From the NCBI GenBank assembly GCA_902795095.1, contig CADBKB010000025.1:1-16529 (forward strand): 16,529 nucleotides of DNA. The letters are read 5' to 3'. The DNA comes from Oscillospiraceae bacterium. Its GTDB lineage: Bacteria; Bacillota_A; Clostridia; Oscillospirales; Oscillospiraceae. The stretch's first letter is position 1. Each line of letters begins with the position of its first letter. Position numbers and translations under genes: made by a program. The notes beneath the pieces were generated by a model. The model saw nothing but the letters and a program-made list of their open reading frames with translations, made no database searches and had not been told where the DNA came from. Shown here one piece after another: positions 1 through 7,129 of the stretch.

Positions 1-337
1 ACATCCGCCCGCCTGCACCGCGCCCGTAGGGGCCGATGCCTACACCGGCCCGTTGGGGACCATCGATGCCCTGCCGGATCAAATCGGCAGGCACGGGCGC
101 ATCTGGGGATGCGCCCCTACGGCGATTCCGTCCGCAGGGGCCGAACTCGAAGAGTCTCGAATATATGCCCACTTCGGCCCGTTGGGGACCATCGATGCCC
201 TGCCGGATCAAATCAGCAGGCACGGGCGCATTTGGGGATGCGCCCCTACGGCGTTTCCGTCCGTAGGGGCGGATGCCCACATCCGCCCGCTTGCTCCGCA
301 CCCCTTGGCTCCCTGCGCGCAGTGCATTTTCGGCGGG
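1..337. repeat. Non-coding region packed with 27-bp palindromic repeat units
   Basis: No gene is supported here. The stretch holds several copies of a 27-bp imperfect palindrome that begins GTAGGGGCG and ends CGCCCG or a close variant. Copies lie at 26-52 (+), 95-120 or so (-), 223-249 (-) and 263-289 (+), and a truncated unit reaches the window edge at 1-11. The frames that stay open on the plus strand here are rich in Arg, Pro, Gly and Ala and follow the repeat, so they are not genes. The same family recurs at 7224-7462. The region lies downstream of the 338-1771 gene (minus strand), and I see no clear T-rich terminator in it. Confidence 0.85.
46..270. repeat. 96-bp direct repeat, two copies (46-141 and 175-270)
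   Basis: Positions 46-141 and 175-270 match over 96 bases with four substitutions and no gap, at an offset of 129 bases. Each copy contains one 27-bp palindrome in minus orientation, a CTGCCG/CGGCAG inverted repeat (broken by one base in the second copy) and a palindrome-type left end at its 3' border. The 33 bases between the copies are unrelated. Two copies with substitutions do not make a CRISPR array. A recent local duplication of a repeat-containing block fits best. Confidence 0.9.
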
Positions 338-1771
338 TTATTCCGCCTTCGTACCGCAGTAGGGGCAGAAGGCCTGGCCCGGGGCGAGGTCCGCGCCGCA
401 GGCAGGGCAGGTCGCGGATGCGTCCGGCGCGGCGGGGGCGATCTGAGCGCTGCCGGCCGTGGGCCGCGCGCGCTTTTTCCGGTTCCGGCGGCTGACGCCC
501 ACCACGATGCCCACGATAATCAGAATCACGGCGATCCGCCCGAGGATGAAGCCCACCCGGAAGCCCCTTCTGGCCGCCGGCGTGTCCTGGGCCTGCCCCT
601 CGGCAGGCGCGATGGCCGGAAAATCGGCGCTGCCCAGCATGGAGCGGAATTCCTCGTAGCGCGGATGGTCGGAGGTTCCGGTGAACCGGAAGACGTGATA
701 GCAGCCGTCGCGCAGGAATATGGCGATCGTACCCTTCGGCTCCGTCGTATCTTCCTTCTTGCTCCCCGCGTACTCTACGACACAGTACTCTCTGCCGTTG
801 ATCGTCTGCTTTTCGCTGTTTGTCACGTTGTAGGGAAGCCCCGCTTCGATGGATCGCACCGTCATCCGGCTCTGGTTGAACTCTTCCCGGGGCAGCAGCT
901 TCCGGATCAGCTTCGGCATGCTGCCGATGATATCATAGCTTTCATACTGCACGCTGACGTCCAAATCGTCGGAGCGGACGAATCCGACCGTGGCAACGGG
1001 CTGAAACACTCCCTTCGCAGACGGGTCCTGCGCCGTCTCCACCCGGATCCATCCCGCCGGAACGGTGAAGCTCGCGCCGGTGGCCTCGTCGAGGTAAGTA
1101 TCCGGCTGCTGCGCGGGTCCGCTGTCGGGTTCCGGCTGCTGGGCGGGAGCTTCCTCCGGATCGGGCTGCTGCACAAAATCGTCGTCCTCCCCGAAGCGGA
1201 GGCCGGCAACCAGCTCCTCGCCAAGGGTCCGGCAGCGCTCGGGCATCTCCGCGCCAGAGTATTTCAGGCCGAGTATCACAGTCTGGAAATCATAGGCGGT
1301 CATATACATGATGACAAACACCGGCTGGCCGTCCGGGTCGACGCGGCTGCCATCGAAGCGGAAGAACGCCGTCTGCTCCGTGCGGACAACCTCGGAAGAG
1401 GAGATCGTGAAGCCCGACGCCTCCAGCTCGGCGCGGAATTCCTTGATCAGTACCTCCAGCGCGGCGTCATCAAACAGATCGATCCGCTCGATGGGACTGG
1501 CTTTGGCGCTGAGGAAGCAGCCAAAGCACGGATCGGCGTTCTCAAGGACCAGATAGACATTGTTTTCGGCCATCCACTGCTGTGTGTCCGCAATGTACTG
1601 GCCCATGACGGGATCGCTGGGATCGGAGTCCCGGGTGATGGCGGTGTAGCTTGCGGGCACGTCGATGCGCAGCTTCAACGCATCGATGTGGACGGTCCTG
1701 GTATCTGCGGCATGGGCGCAGAACGCCAGTACCGCGACGAAAAAGAGAATCAGCCCAACGCGACGTTTCAT
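338..1771 (-). CDS. Exported/membrane-anchored two-domain protein with C-terminal zinc ribbon, function unknown
   Basis: This 477-residue protein is not assigned to a known function. It starts with a signal peptide or signal anchor (residues 1-22, MKRR then a hydrophobic run ending AHA-A). Two diverged similar domains follow (about 24-195 and 228-388); each opens with a short beta-type segment, RIDVPASY and FTVPAGW, reminiscent of PsbP/DUF1795-like folds. They are joined by a 10-residue repeat (QQPxxxxxPA, 201-224). A membrane segment lies at about 406-426, then a basic stretch, and a cytoplasmic zinc ribbon ends the protein (CPAC 455-458, CPYC 469-472). The expected topology is outer domains and inner zinc ribbon, as in many Firmicute membrane proteins with zinc-ribbon tails. 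GGAGG six bases before the ATG fixes the start. It has its own promoter (1808-1836), so it need not belong to the kinase operon upstream. A sensing or envelope role is a guess. Confidence 0.85.
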   Translation of the reverse strand: MKRRVGLILFFVAVLAFCAHAADTRTVHIDALKLRIDVPASYTAITRDSDPSDPVMGQYIADTQQWMAENNVYLVLENADPCFGCFLSAKASPIERIDLFDDAALEVLIKEFRAELEASGFTISSSEVVRTEQTAFFRFDGSRVDPDGQPVFVIMYMTAYDFQTVILGLKYSGAEMPERCRTLGEELVAGLRFGEDDDFVQQPDPEEAPAQQPEPDSGPAQQPDTYLDEATGASFTVPAGWIRVETAQDPSAKGVFQPVATVGFVRSDDLDVSVQYESYDIIGSMPKLIRKLLPREEFNQSRMTVRSIEAGLPYNVTNSEKQTINGREYCVVEYAGSKKEDTTEPKGTIAIFLRDGCYHVFRFTGTSDHPRYEEFRSMLGSADFPAIAPAEGQAQDTPAARRGFRVGFILGRIAVILIIVGIVVGVSRRNRKKRARPTAGSAQIAPAAPDASATCPACGADLAPGQAFCPYCGTKAE

Positions 1772-1807
1772 GACGGTCCTCCTGTGGGTTGGATTTGCCT
1801 GGGGTTT

Positions 1808-1836
1808 ATTATACTACATCGTTCGCACGGGCGCAA
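1808..1836 (-). promoter_or_regulatory. Sigma-A-type promoter for the zinc-ribbon protein gene
   Basis: On the minus strand TTGCGC (1831-1836) is followed after 17 bases by TATAAT (1808-1813). The perfect -10 hexamer stands out in GC-rich surroundings, 37 bases before the ATG at 1771, with a GGAGG ribosome site in between. Confidence 0.7.
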
Positions 1837-1866
1837 GTCCCGCGGCTCCCGGGCAGAGCAAAGCAA

Positions 1867-1890
1867 CGCGCCCGCCGGGTGGCGGGCGCG
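1867..1890. terminator. Strong GC hairpin between the kinase operon and the zinc-ribbon gene
   Basis: CGCGCCCGCC (1867-1876) and GGCGGGCGCG (1881-1890) form a perfect 10-bp stem with a 4-base loop. It lies about 55 bases past the stop of the minus-strand kinase at 1946. On the minus strand the following tract is only partly T-rich (TTGCTTTGCT); on the plus strand it is TGTTTT. It probably ends or slows transcription of the kinase operon, but the poor U-tract leaves its efficiency open. Confidence 0.55.
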
Positions 1891-1945
1891 TGTTTTGATC
1901 CAATGCTTTGTTTAGGACGTATGGGACGGTCTCTCCGAGTTTGTA

Positions 1946-3976
1946 TCACTTTTTCCGGTGGAACAGGCCGTGGGCCTTGGGCTTGTCCTCGGCATGGGGG
2001 GCGTCGGCACGGGGGCTGTGGGCCTCGCGCTCCACCAGGTCGTAGGCGCGGCTCACGTCGTCCCGGGTCGTGGAGGCCAGCACCTCGCGGACAATGGCGT
2101 CCAGCTCCGGATCGCCGTAGGCGGGATCCTCCCGGACCGCGGTGGCTGCCGCCTCCATATCCGCGGCGGCCTCCCGCAGGGGACGGAGCTCCGGCGCCGC
2201 GGCCTTGCTCTGCACATCCGGCGTCCTGCGCTCTGCCTTCCCGTCCCCGGGCTCCGCCGTCCTGCCCCTAAGCTCGGGCTGCGGCGCAGGCTTTGGCGTC
2301 CGGGGCTGCGCCTCGGGCGTCGGGGCGCTCTTTTTCTGTGCGCTCCCGTGGGCGGCGCTGTGTTTTTCCGTCCCGGCCTTGGCGTCGCGGGCGGCGCCGC
2401 GCTTCTGCTCGGCCTGCTTCTGCTCGTCACTGGCGGAGCTGTAGTTCTCATAACTGCCGTAGCCGCCGTAGCTGCCATAGCTGTTATAGCTGTTGTAATG
2501 TCCGTAGTGGCCGTAGCTGCTGCCGGCATAGCCGCTGCCGCCGTAGGCGCTGCCGTAGTTGCCGTAGCGGCTGCCGTAGCCGTAGCCGTAGCTGTAGCGG
2601 TAGCCGTAGCCGCGGCTGCCCGCCTTGGCGTTGACGCTGTTGAGCACATAGCCCAGCAGCTTCGTCCGGCAGTCCGCCACAGCCTGCATGCCGTCGGCGA
2701 TGCGGCTGCCCGCGGTGGCGCCGGAGCGCACGACATAGATGGCCCCATCGCAGTGCTGGGCGAAAACGGCGGCGTCGGTGAGCATGCCGATGGGCGGCGT
2801 ATCGATCACCAGCAGATCCGCGGCCTTCTCCAGCTGCGTCAGCACCTCGTCGAGGCGGCCCCGGCGCAGCAGGGCGATGGGCCGGTCGACCCGGCCGCCG
2901 CACAGCAGCTGAACGCCGGTATCGTCAATGGGGATCAGGCTGGCTGTGGGATCCAGGTCCGGGTCCCGCAGCAGCTCGCCCATGCCGGCGGACTCCGTCT
3001 CGACGGCGAAGAAGCTGCGCAGCTCCTGGGTGCGCAGGTCCGCGTCTACCAGCACCACCCGCAGGCCGGACCGGCCAAGGCTCAGGGCCAGGTTGGCGGC
3101 GATGGTGGATTTGCCCTCGCCGGGCACCGTGCTGGTGACAAGGATGCGCTTGAGATCCTGCTCCCGGCACATGCGCAGCACACGGGCGCCCAGCACGCGG
3201 ATGGCCTCCCGGTACACCGGGGGCAGATGCTCGTTGCGCAGGCTGAGCTGGTTGCCGCCCCGGGACCGGCGCTTAAGCACGGTCTGGGGCACATGGACGA
3301 TGCACGGCACATTGGTATACTGCTTGAGATCGCCGGTGGAGGTGACGATGGTCTGCATCTGGGCCAGCAGGCACAGGATCGCCAGCACGAGCAGCCCCGC
3401 GCCCAGCGCGCCGATGACGGCGGAGCGGGTGAAGTTCGGCACATTGACCGGGACGGCGGAGCGCACCGGGGCCTCGATGATGGAGATGCTCGCCGCGCCG
3501 ATATAGACGAAGGCCATATCGGGATAGCACTTGAGCACGGCGTTGAGGATATTGTAGGCGTCATCCGGGCTGGATGAGCGCACCGTCAGGGTGAAGAGGT
3601 TGGAATCCGCGACGACCCGGGGCGTGATGGCGCCGTTGATCCGGCTGGTGCCCAGCTCCCGGAGGATGCGCTCGCGCATGGCGTCGGACTGGATGATGGT
3701 GGGGAAGGTGGCGACGATCTGCCGGGTATAGGTGGAATTGGTCTTGTCGCCCACGCCGATGACGTCGGTGACGGTGCTGTTGTCCACCTTCACGGACAGC
3801 ACCGCGTGGGATTCATACATGGGGGAATAGGATCGCTTCGCGCGGACGCCCATGAGCAGGGCGCCCAGGACGGCGGCCAGGAGCACCAGCCAGAAGGTGC
3901 GCCGCAGCAGCCGCAGAGAATTGGAGACGAAGCGGATCAGATCAAACTGTTCGTTGACGCGCTGTTCATCCTGCAT
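1946..3976 (-). CDS. BY-kinase (Wzz/CpsC-CpsD fusion) with Tyr-rich tail and long C-terminal extension
   Basis: This 676-residue bacterial tyrosine kinase couples a Wzz-type chain-length domain to a CpsD-type cytoplasmic kinase. Membrane segments lie at about 28-44 and 185-205 and flank an outer domain. The kinase has Walker A PGEGKST (285-291, K289), Walker A' VVLVDADLR (307-315) and Walker B LLVIDTPP (388-395). The tail (457-512) carries 19 tyrosines in YG/YGS/YGH contexts, the usual autophosphorylation cluster. Unlike typical family members, which end there, it runs on for about 160 residues: a charged, Ala/Pro-rich stretch and then a possible helix (618-652). I chose the ATG at 3976, eleven bases inside the end of the upstream gene, because GGAGGG precedes it by about four bases; the open frame reaches further up, but only through low-complexity sequence antiparallel to the neighbour's YGK repeat. 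Role inferred: regulation of exopolysaccharide export, reversed by the phosphatase at 6316-7062. Confidence 0.93.
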   Translation of the reverse strand: MQDEQRVNEQFDLIRFVSNSLRLLRRTFWLVLLAAVLGALLMGVRAKRSYSPMYESHAVLSVKVDNSTVTDVIGVGDKTNSTYTRQIVATFPTIIQSDAMRERILRELGTSRINGAITPRVVADSNLFTLTVRSSSPDDAYNILNAVLKCYPDMAFVYIGAASISIIEAPVRSAVPVNVPNFTRSAVIGALGAGLLVLAILCLLAQMQTIVTSTGDLKQYTNVPCIVHVPQTVLKRRSRGGNQLSLRNEHLPPVYREAIRVLGARVLRMCREQDLKRILVTSTVPGEGKSTIAANLALSLGRSGLRVVLVDADLRTQELRSFFAVETESAGMGELLRDPDLDPTASLIPIDDTGVQLLCGGRVDRPIALLRRGRLDEVLTQLEKAADLLVIDTPPIGMLTDAAVFAQHCDGAIYVVRSGATAGSRIADGMQAVADCRTKLLGYVLNSVNAKAGSRGYGYRYSYGYGYGSRYGNYGSAYGGSGYAGSSYGHYGHYNSYNSYGSYGGYGSYENYSSASDEQKQAEQKRGAARDAKAGTEKHSAAHGSAQKKSAPTPEAQPRTPKPAPQPELRGRTAEPGDGKAERRTPDVQSKAAAPELRPLREAAADMEAAATAVREDPAYGDPELDAIVREVLASTTRDDVSRAYDLVEREAHSPRADAPHAEDKPKAHGLFHRKK
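2441..2608 (-). repeat. Tyrosine-rich tail-coding region of the second kinase
   Basis: The DNA here is an irregular repeat of CCGTAG/CTGCCGTAG on the plus strand and encodes residues 457-512 with 19 tyrosines. Dipeptide YG steps at the start give way to YGS, YGH and YNS triplets. The irregular codons suggest older expansion than in the YGK tail at 4005-4058. Confidence 0.85.
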
Positions 3977-5417
3977 GGCTTCCCTCCTGACTGGAAGCGG
4001 CGTACTTGCCGTATTTCCCGTACTTGCCGTACTTGCCGTACTTTCCATACTTGCCATAGCTGCCGTAGCCGTAGTTCTCCTGCACCGGCATCCAGGTGCG
4101 CGCGTCATTGAGCACGATGCCGAGGAACTCGGCGCCGCTGTCGCGCAGGGTATCGATGGTATCGTTGATGGCGGGGGCCACGCTCACGCCCTGGCGCACC
4201 ACCATCAGCGTGGCGGTGCACAGCTGGGCCAGCTGCTCGGCGTCGGCAAACAGGCTCAGCGGCGGCGTATCGATGAGGATATAGGAGAACTTGTCCTCCA
4301 GGGTGCGGAGCATGGCGGCAAAGGCCGGGTCGCCGAACAGGTCCGCCAGCTCCCGCTGGGTCTTGGGCGCATAGACCGTATACAGATCCATGTCCTCCCG
4401 CTTGGCCAGCCGCAGCTCGCACCGGCCCACCCGGAAGGTGTGCAGATCGATCCATTTGCCCGGCGCCGCGGCGGTACGGGGCGAATCGGGCATGAAGCGG
4501 GAGGGCTTGCGGAAGTCCGCGTCCAGGATCACGACGCGGTCGGTCCGCTGGAGCATGGCATAGGCCAGGTTGTCGGTCAGCATGGTTTTGCCCTCATGCT
4601 CGCACAGGGAGCACACGGCGAATACGCCGCGGCCGTACTCGCTGCGCTTCTGCTCCAGCAGGGTGCAAAGCCGCTGCACCGCCTCGGCAAAGGCGAAGCT
4701 GACGGTGGGCTCGGAGATGATCAGCGTGCGGCGCTTGCGGCCCTTCTCATGGCCGATGGTGGCCAGCAGCCGGGCGTCGAGCAGATCCCGGGCGCCGTTC
4801 TCGTTCTGGATGACGTCCTGGGAGAGGAAGGCGAAGATCAGCCAGCCCGCCATCAGCAGCGCCCCCAGCACCGCCGCGATGGCCATGGCGGTGTTCCGGG
4901 AGATCTTGCTGCCGGAAACGGTGTAGATCGTGGGGGCGTTGAAGGGGCGCACCAGCATATTCTGGCTGACGTAGCCCGTCAGGGAATCGTAGCTCTTGCA
5001 GACGCTCTGCATCAGGGCATAGGCCTGCTTTGCGGTGGGCGCGGTGAGGCTGACGTCCATCAGGTTCGTCTCCTCCTGCACCGTCACCTTCATGTCGCCG
5101 TCATAGCCGGGATAGCCCGCCGTCGCGGCGACGCGGCCGCGCACCAGGTCGGTATTGAGCAGATCCGAGAAGGTCTTCGCCGCGTTGATGGCGGCGTTGT
5201 TGCTCTGCACCACGGAGGCGTTGGCCACCCGGGAGGTGACCACCATGGTCTGTCTGGCGCCCACGGCATTGGGGAAGAACAGGGTCATCACCGTGCCTGT
5301 GAGCAGCGCGCAGCTCAGCGCCGCCAGCATGATCATCCACAGCTCCCGCAGGCAGACGCGGATCAGATAGCTCGGCTCGATGTGGCTGAGCTTCATGGTA
5401 CGGAATGCTTCGGTCAT
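3966..5417 (-). CDS. BY-kinase-like Wzz/CpsD fusion with degenerate P-loop and (YGK)6 tail
   Basis: This 483-residue paralogue of the next gene has the same plan: membrane segments at about 27-48 and 177-199, a Wzz-type outer domain between them, and a cytoplasmic P-loop domain. Walker A' (VVILDADFR, 296-304) and Walker B (YILIDTPP, 379-386) are intact. Walker A reads CEHEGKTM (272-279) where the sister protein has VPGEGKST: the first Gly is His and the second Thr is Met, while K277 and T278 remain. ATP binding may be weakened or altered. The tail has nine tyrosines (449-472), with six consecutive Tyr-Gly-Lys units (454-471), so it is strongly basic. GGAGG seven bases before the ATG sets the start, which overlaps the stop of the Ig-like gene by four bases (ATGA). 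The 3' end overlaps the sister kinase by 11 bases. It may be an active kinase, a pseudokinase partner or a substrate of the sister protein; sequence alone cannot decide. Confidence 0.92.
   Translation of the reverse strand: MTEAFRTMKLSHIEPSYLIRVCLRELWMIMLAALSCALLTGTVMTLFFPNAVGARQTMVVTSRVANASVVQSNNAAINAAKTFSDLLNTDLVRGRVAATAGYPGYDGDMKVTVQEETNLMDVSLTAPTAKQAYALMQSVCKSYDSLTGYVSQNMLVRPFNAPTIYTVSGSKISRNTAMAIAAVLGALLMAGWLIFAFLSQDVIQNENGARDLLDARLLATIGHEKGRKRRTLIISEPTVSFAFAEAVQRLCTLLEQKRSEYGRGVFAVCSLCEHEGKTMLTDNLAYAMLQRTDRVVILDADFRKPSRFMPDSPRTAAAPGKWIDLHTFRVGRCELRLAKREDMDLYTVYAPKTQRELADLFGDPAFAAMLRTLEDKFSYILIDTPPLSLFADAEQLAQLCTATLMVVRQGVSVAPAINDTIDTLRDSGAEFLGIVLNDARTWMPVQENYGYGSYGKYGKYGKYGKYGKYGKYAASSQEGSHAG
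4005..4058 (-). repeat. Six 9-bp tandem repeats encoding (Tyr-Gly-Lys)6
   Basis: Six in-frame 9-bp units, CTTGCCGTA on the plus strand with third-position variants, encode YGK six times at the end of the first kinase. The protein repeat is perfect while several codons differ (TTTCCCGTA, CTTTCCATA), which suggests selection for the peptide and not just recent slippage. Confidence 0.93.
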
Positions 5418-6259
5418 GGCTGTTCCTCCATCGTTTCCTCCACCACAACGGTCAGGATGACCTGGGTGCTCAGGCCCTCGGCGTTGGTGGCGGTATAGGT
5501 GACCTCATAGGTCCCCGGGGTGTCGGTATCCACTTCGCCGGCGATATCCAGGCGATCGTAGGACCGGCGCAGGCGGGACGTCCCGCTCTCATAATAGGCG
5601 CTCAGGTAGCTCTTCGGATTGAATCTGTCGCCCTGCTTGAGGTAGACGAGGTAGCTCGACAGCTCGACGACCGGGGCGGCCGGGTCGGCGGGCCGCACGA
5701 TCACGGGGACGCTCACGGTGGACACGTCGCCCAGATTGTTCATGACCCAGAGGGTGAGATGATAGACCCCGGCAACCCGGTTGTTCAGATCCGGCGAGGC
5801 GATGCGGATCATGGAGGTGATGTTCCCCTCCAGGCAGTCGCGGGCAAAGACCCTGCCCCGCAGGGCAATGGTGTCGCCCACGTCGTAGATCAGCGGCTGG
5901 GGGATGGACAGCCGCGGCGCCTCGTAATCGGAATAGATCACGGTGCGCGAGGCGCTGGCATAGTTCTCCGCGCCGTCGAAGACCATATAGCGCACCCGGG
6001 CGGAGTTGACGCCGGTGAGCTGGCTCACGCTGTCAACGAAAACGGCGCCCGTGAGATCGCCGTCCCGGTCGTCGGAGGCGGTGACGCCCCGGAGAAGGGC
6101 TTCGTCGCCGTCCTTGACGCTGACGGTGACGGTATCGGCGTCCATCCGGATCTGGGGCGGGATCACGTCCTTATAGAACTGGGTGTAGTAGATCGCCAGA
6201 ACAAAGGCGGCGATGGACAGCGCTGTGATCACGCACAGGATGATTTTGAGTGTTTTCAT
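5414..6259 (-). CDS. Membrane-anchored protein with three bacterial Ig-like (DUF5011-like) domains
   Basis: This 281-residue protein has an N-terminal anchor (about residues 5-27) and no other membrane segment, so nearly all of it should lie outside the cytoplasm. Three beta-sandwich repeats follow at about 35-108, 114-189 and 196-274. The first has the VTASDDRDGDLT signature of DUF5011/bacterial Ig-like repeats, and the third ends in PGTYEVTYTATNAEG, also typical. I chose the ATG at 6259 because GGGAGG precedes it by four bases; the frame continues upstream only as a shadow of the phosphatase gene. The stop overlaps the first kinase's ATG as ATGA, so the two are probably translationally coupled. 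A hairpin (GGCGTC/GACGCC, 6294-6309) lies between this gene and the phosphatase. A partner that presents or senses surface polymer next to the Wzz domains is inferred, not shown. Confidence 0.88.
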   Translation of the reverse strand: MKTLKIILCVITALSIAAFVLAIYYTQFYKDVIPPQIRMDADTVTVSVKDGDEALLRGVTASDDRDGDLTGAVFVDSVSQLTGVNSARVRYMVFDGAENYASASRTVIYSDYEAPRLSIPQPLIYDVGDTIALRGRVFARDCLEGNITSMIRIASPDLNNRVAGVYHLTLWVMNNLGDVSTVSVPVIVRPADPAAPVVELSSYLVYLKQGDRFNPKSYLSAYYESGTSRLRRSYDRLDIAGEVDTDTPGTYEVTYTATNAEGLSTQVILTVVVEETMEEQP

Positions 6260-6315
6260 GGCACCTCCCGGTACTGTTAGAAGTATCTTTTCAGGCGTCG
6301 GCGGACGCCGGGGGA

Positions 6316-7062
6316 TCATGCGCCCGCCCCGGGAAAGGGCGCGACGCTCTGGTCGGAAATCATATGGCGGGGGTTTTCCCGGAACAGGAGCTCGGCATAG
6401 TCCGCCGCGCAGTTTTCGGAAACCCACCGGTAGCCCTCGCGCAGGTCCGGCGTGCGATACAGGGGGCTGTGGGCGTCGCTGGCGGACAGATGGGCCAGCC
6501 GCCGGCCGGCGATCCACCGGGCGCACTCCATCACCTCGGCGCCGAAGCCGCCGGTGAGGCTGCCCCGGTTGAGCTGCAGCAGCCAGCCGTTCCCGGCCCA
6601 GGCGCGAACCAGCTCCGGCGTCCACTGCACGCAGAAATATCGCTCGGGGTGGGCGATGACGGGCACCAGGCCCGCCCGGCTCACGGCCTCGGCGCAGTCG
6701 GCGATGGCCGCGGAGCGGATGTCAAAGGGGAACTCGATGAGCAGATAGCGGCTGCCTGCCAGGGTGAGATATTCGCCCGCGCGCAGCAGGGGCGCCGGGG
6801 TGCCGAGACACAGCAGCTCCATGCCGGAATACAGCCGCAGGGGGATGCCCTCGGCATCCAGCAGCTCGCCGGCCCGGCCGACGGCCTCCAGGATCATGCG
6901 CAGACGCTCGGGCAGATAGGGGTCGTCGGTGCTGCAATGGGGCGTGCAGACCATGCCGACGGTGCCGGCCTCCGCGGCAATGCGCGCCATGGCCAGCAGA
7001 TCCGCCTCATCCCGCGCTCCGTCGTCCAGACCGGGCAGGATATGGCTGTGCAGATCCAGCAT
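6316..7062 (-). CDS. cpsB: PHP-type protein-tyrosine phosphatase, CpsB/YwqE family
   Basis: A manganese-dependent phosphatase of the PHP fold that removes phosphate from the tyrosine tails of BY-kinases in the cytoplasm. All family landmarks are present in 248 residues: DLHSHILPGLDDGA (3-16), TPH (40-42), GME (80-82), IAHPERY (136-142) and SDAH (195-198), giving probable metal ligands H5, H7, H42, E82, H138, D196 and H198. Length matches CpsB and YwqE. The ATG at 7062 follows a GGAGGAGG-like site and a good promoter at 7101-7129. As first gene of the operon, ahead of both kinases, it supplies the reverse reaction of the cycle. Function is confident; the exact substrate is inferred from position. 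Confidence 0.95.
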   Translation of the reverse strand: MLDLHSHILPGLDDGARDEADLLAMARIAAEAGTVGMVCTPHCSTDDPYLPERLRMILEAVGRAGELLDAEGIPLRLYSGMELLCLGTPAPLLRAGEYLTLAGSRYLLIEFPFDIRSAAIADCAEAVSRAGLVPVIAHPERYFCVQWTPELVRAWAGNGWLLQLNRGSLTGGFGAEVMECARWIAGRRLAHLSASDAHSPLYRTPDLREGYRWVSENCAADYAELLFRENPRHMISDQSVAPFPGAGA

Positions 7063-7100
7063 CCGTGCGCCTCCTCCCCCTTATAATCATAGTCCGAATA

Positions 7101-7129
7101 AGTATATCATAATTTCAGCATAATTGCAA
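7101..7129 (-). promoter_or_regulatory. Promoter of the phosphatase-kinase operon
   Basis: On the minus strand TTGCAA (7124-7129) is separated by 17 bases from TATACT (7101-7106), in an AT-rich patch about 40 bases upstream of the phosphatase ATG. No other promoter-like site was seen inside the four-gene block, where genes overlap or lie within 60 bases of each other. Confidence 0.75.

Noticed and set aside
46..270. CRISPR array
   Set aside because: There are only two long copies with substitutions and one 33-base spacer, the units contain strong palindromes found dispersed elsewhere, and there are no cas genes.
53..1915. Open plus-strand frame of 620 codons opposite the zinc-ribbon protein gene
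   Set aside because: It starts inside the palindromic repeats, has no ribosome site and runs antisense to a protein with a signal peptide, membrane segment and zinc ribbon.
3977..4108. A 44-residue N-terminal extension of the second kinase
   Set aside because: It is a Thr/Ala/Ser-rich shadow of the neighbour's YGK repeat DNA. The ATG at 3976 has a strong ribosome site, and the family normally starts shortly before the first membrane segment.
1958..5498. Long plus-strand frames opposite both kinases (1958-3577 and 3852-5498)
   Set aside because: They have low-complexity Ala/Gly/Val and His/Gln composition and lie antisense to kinases with intact Walker motifs.
6294..6309. Hairpin GGCGTC/GACGCC as a terminator between phosphatase and Ig-like gene
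   Set aside because: No T-tract follows on the minus strand and the next gene has no promoter of its own; at most it influences mRNA processing.
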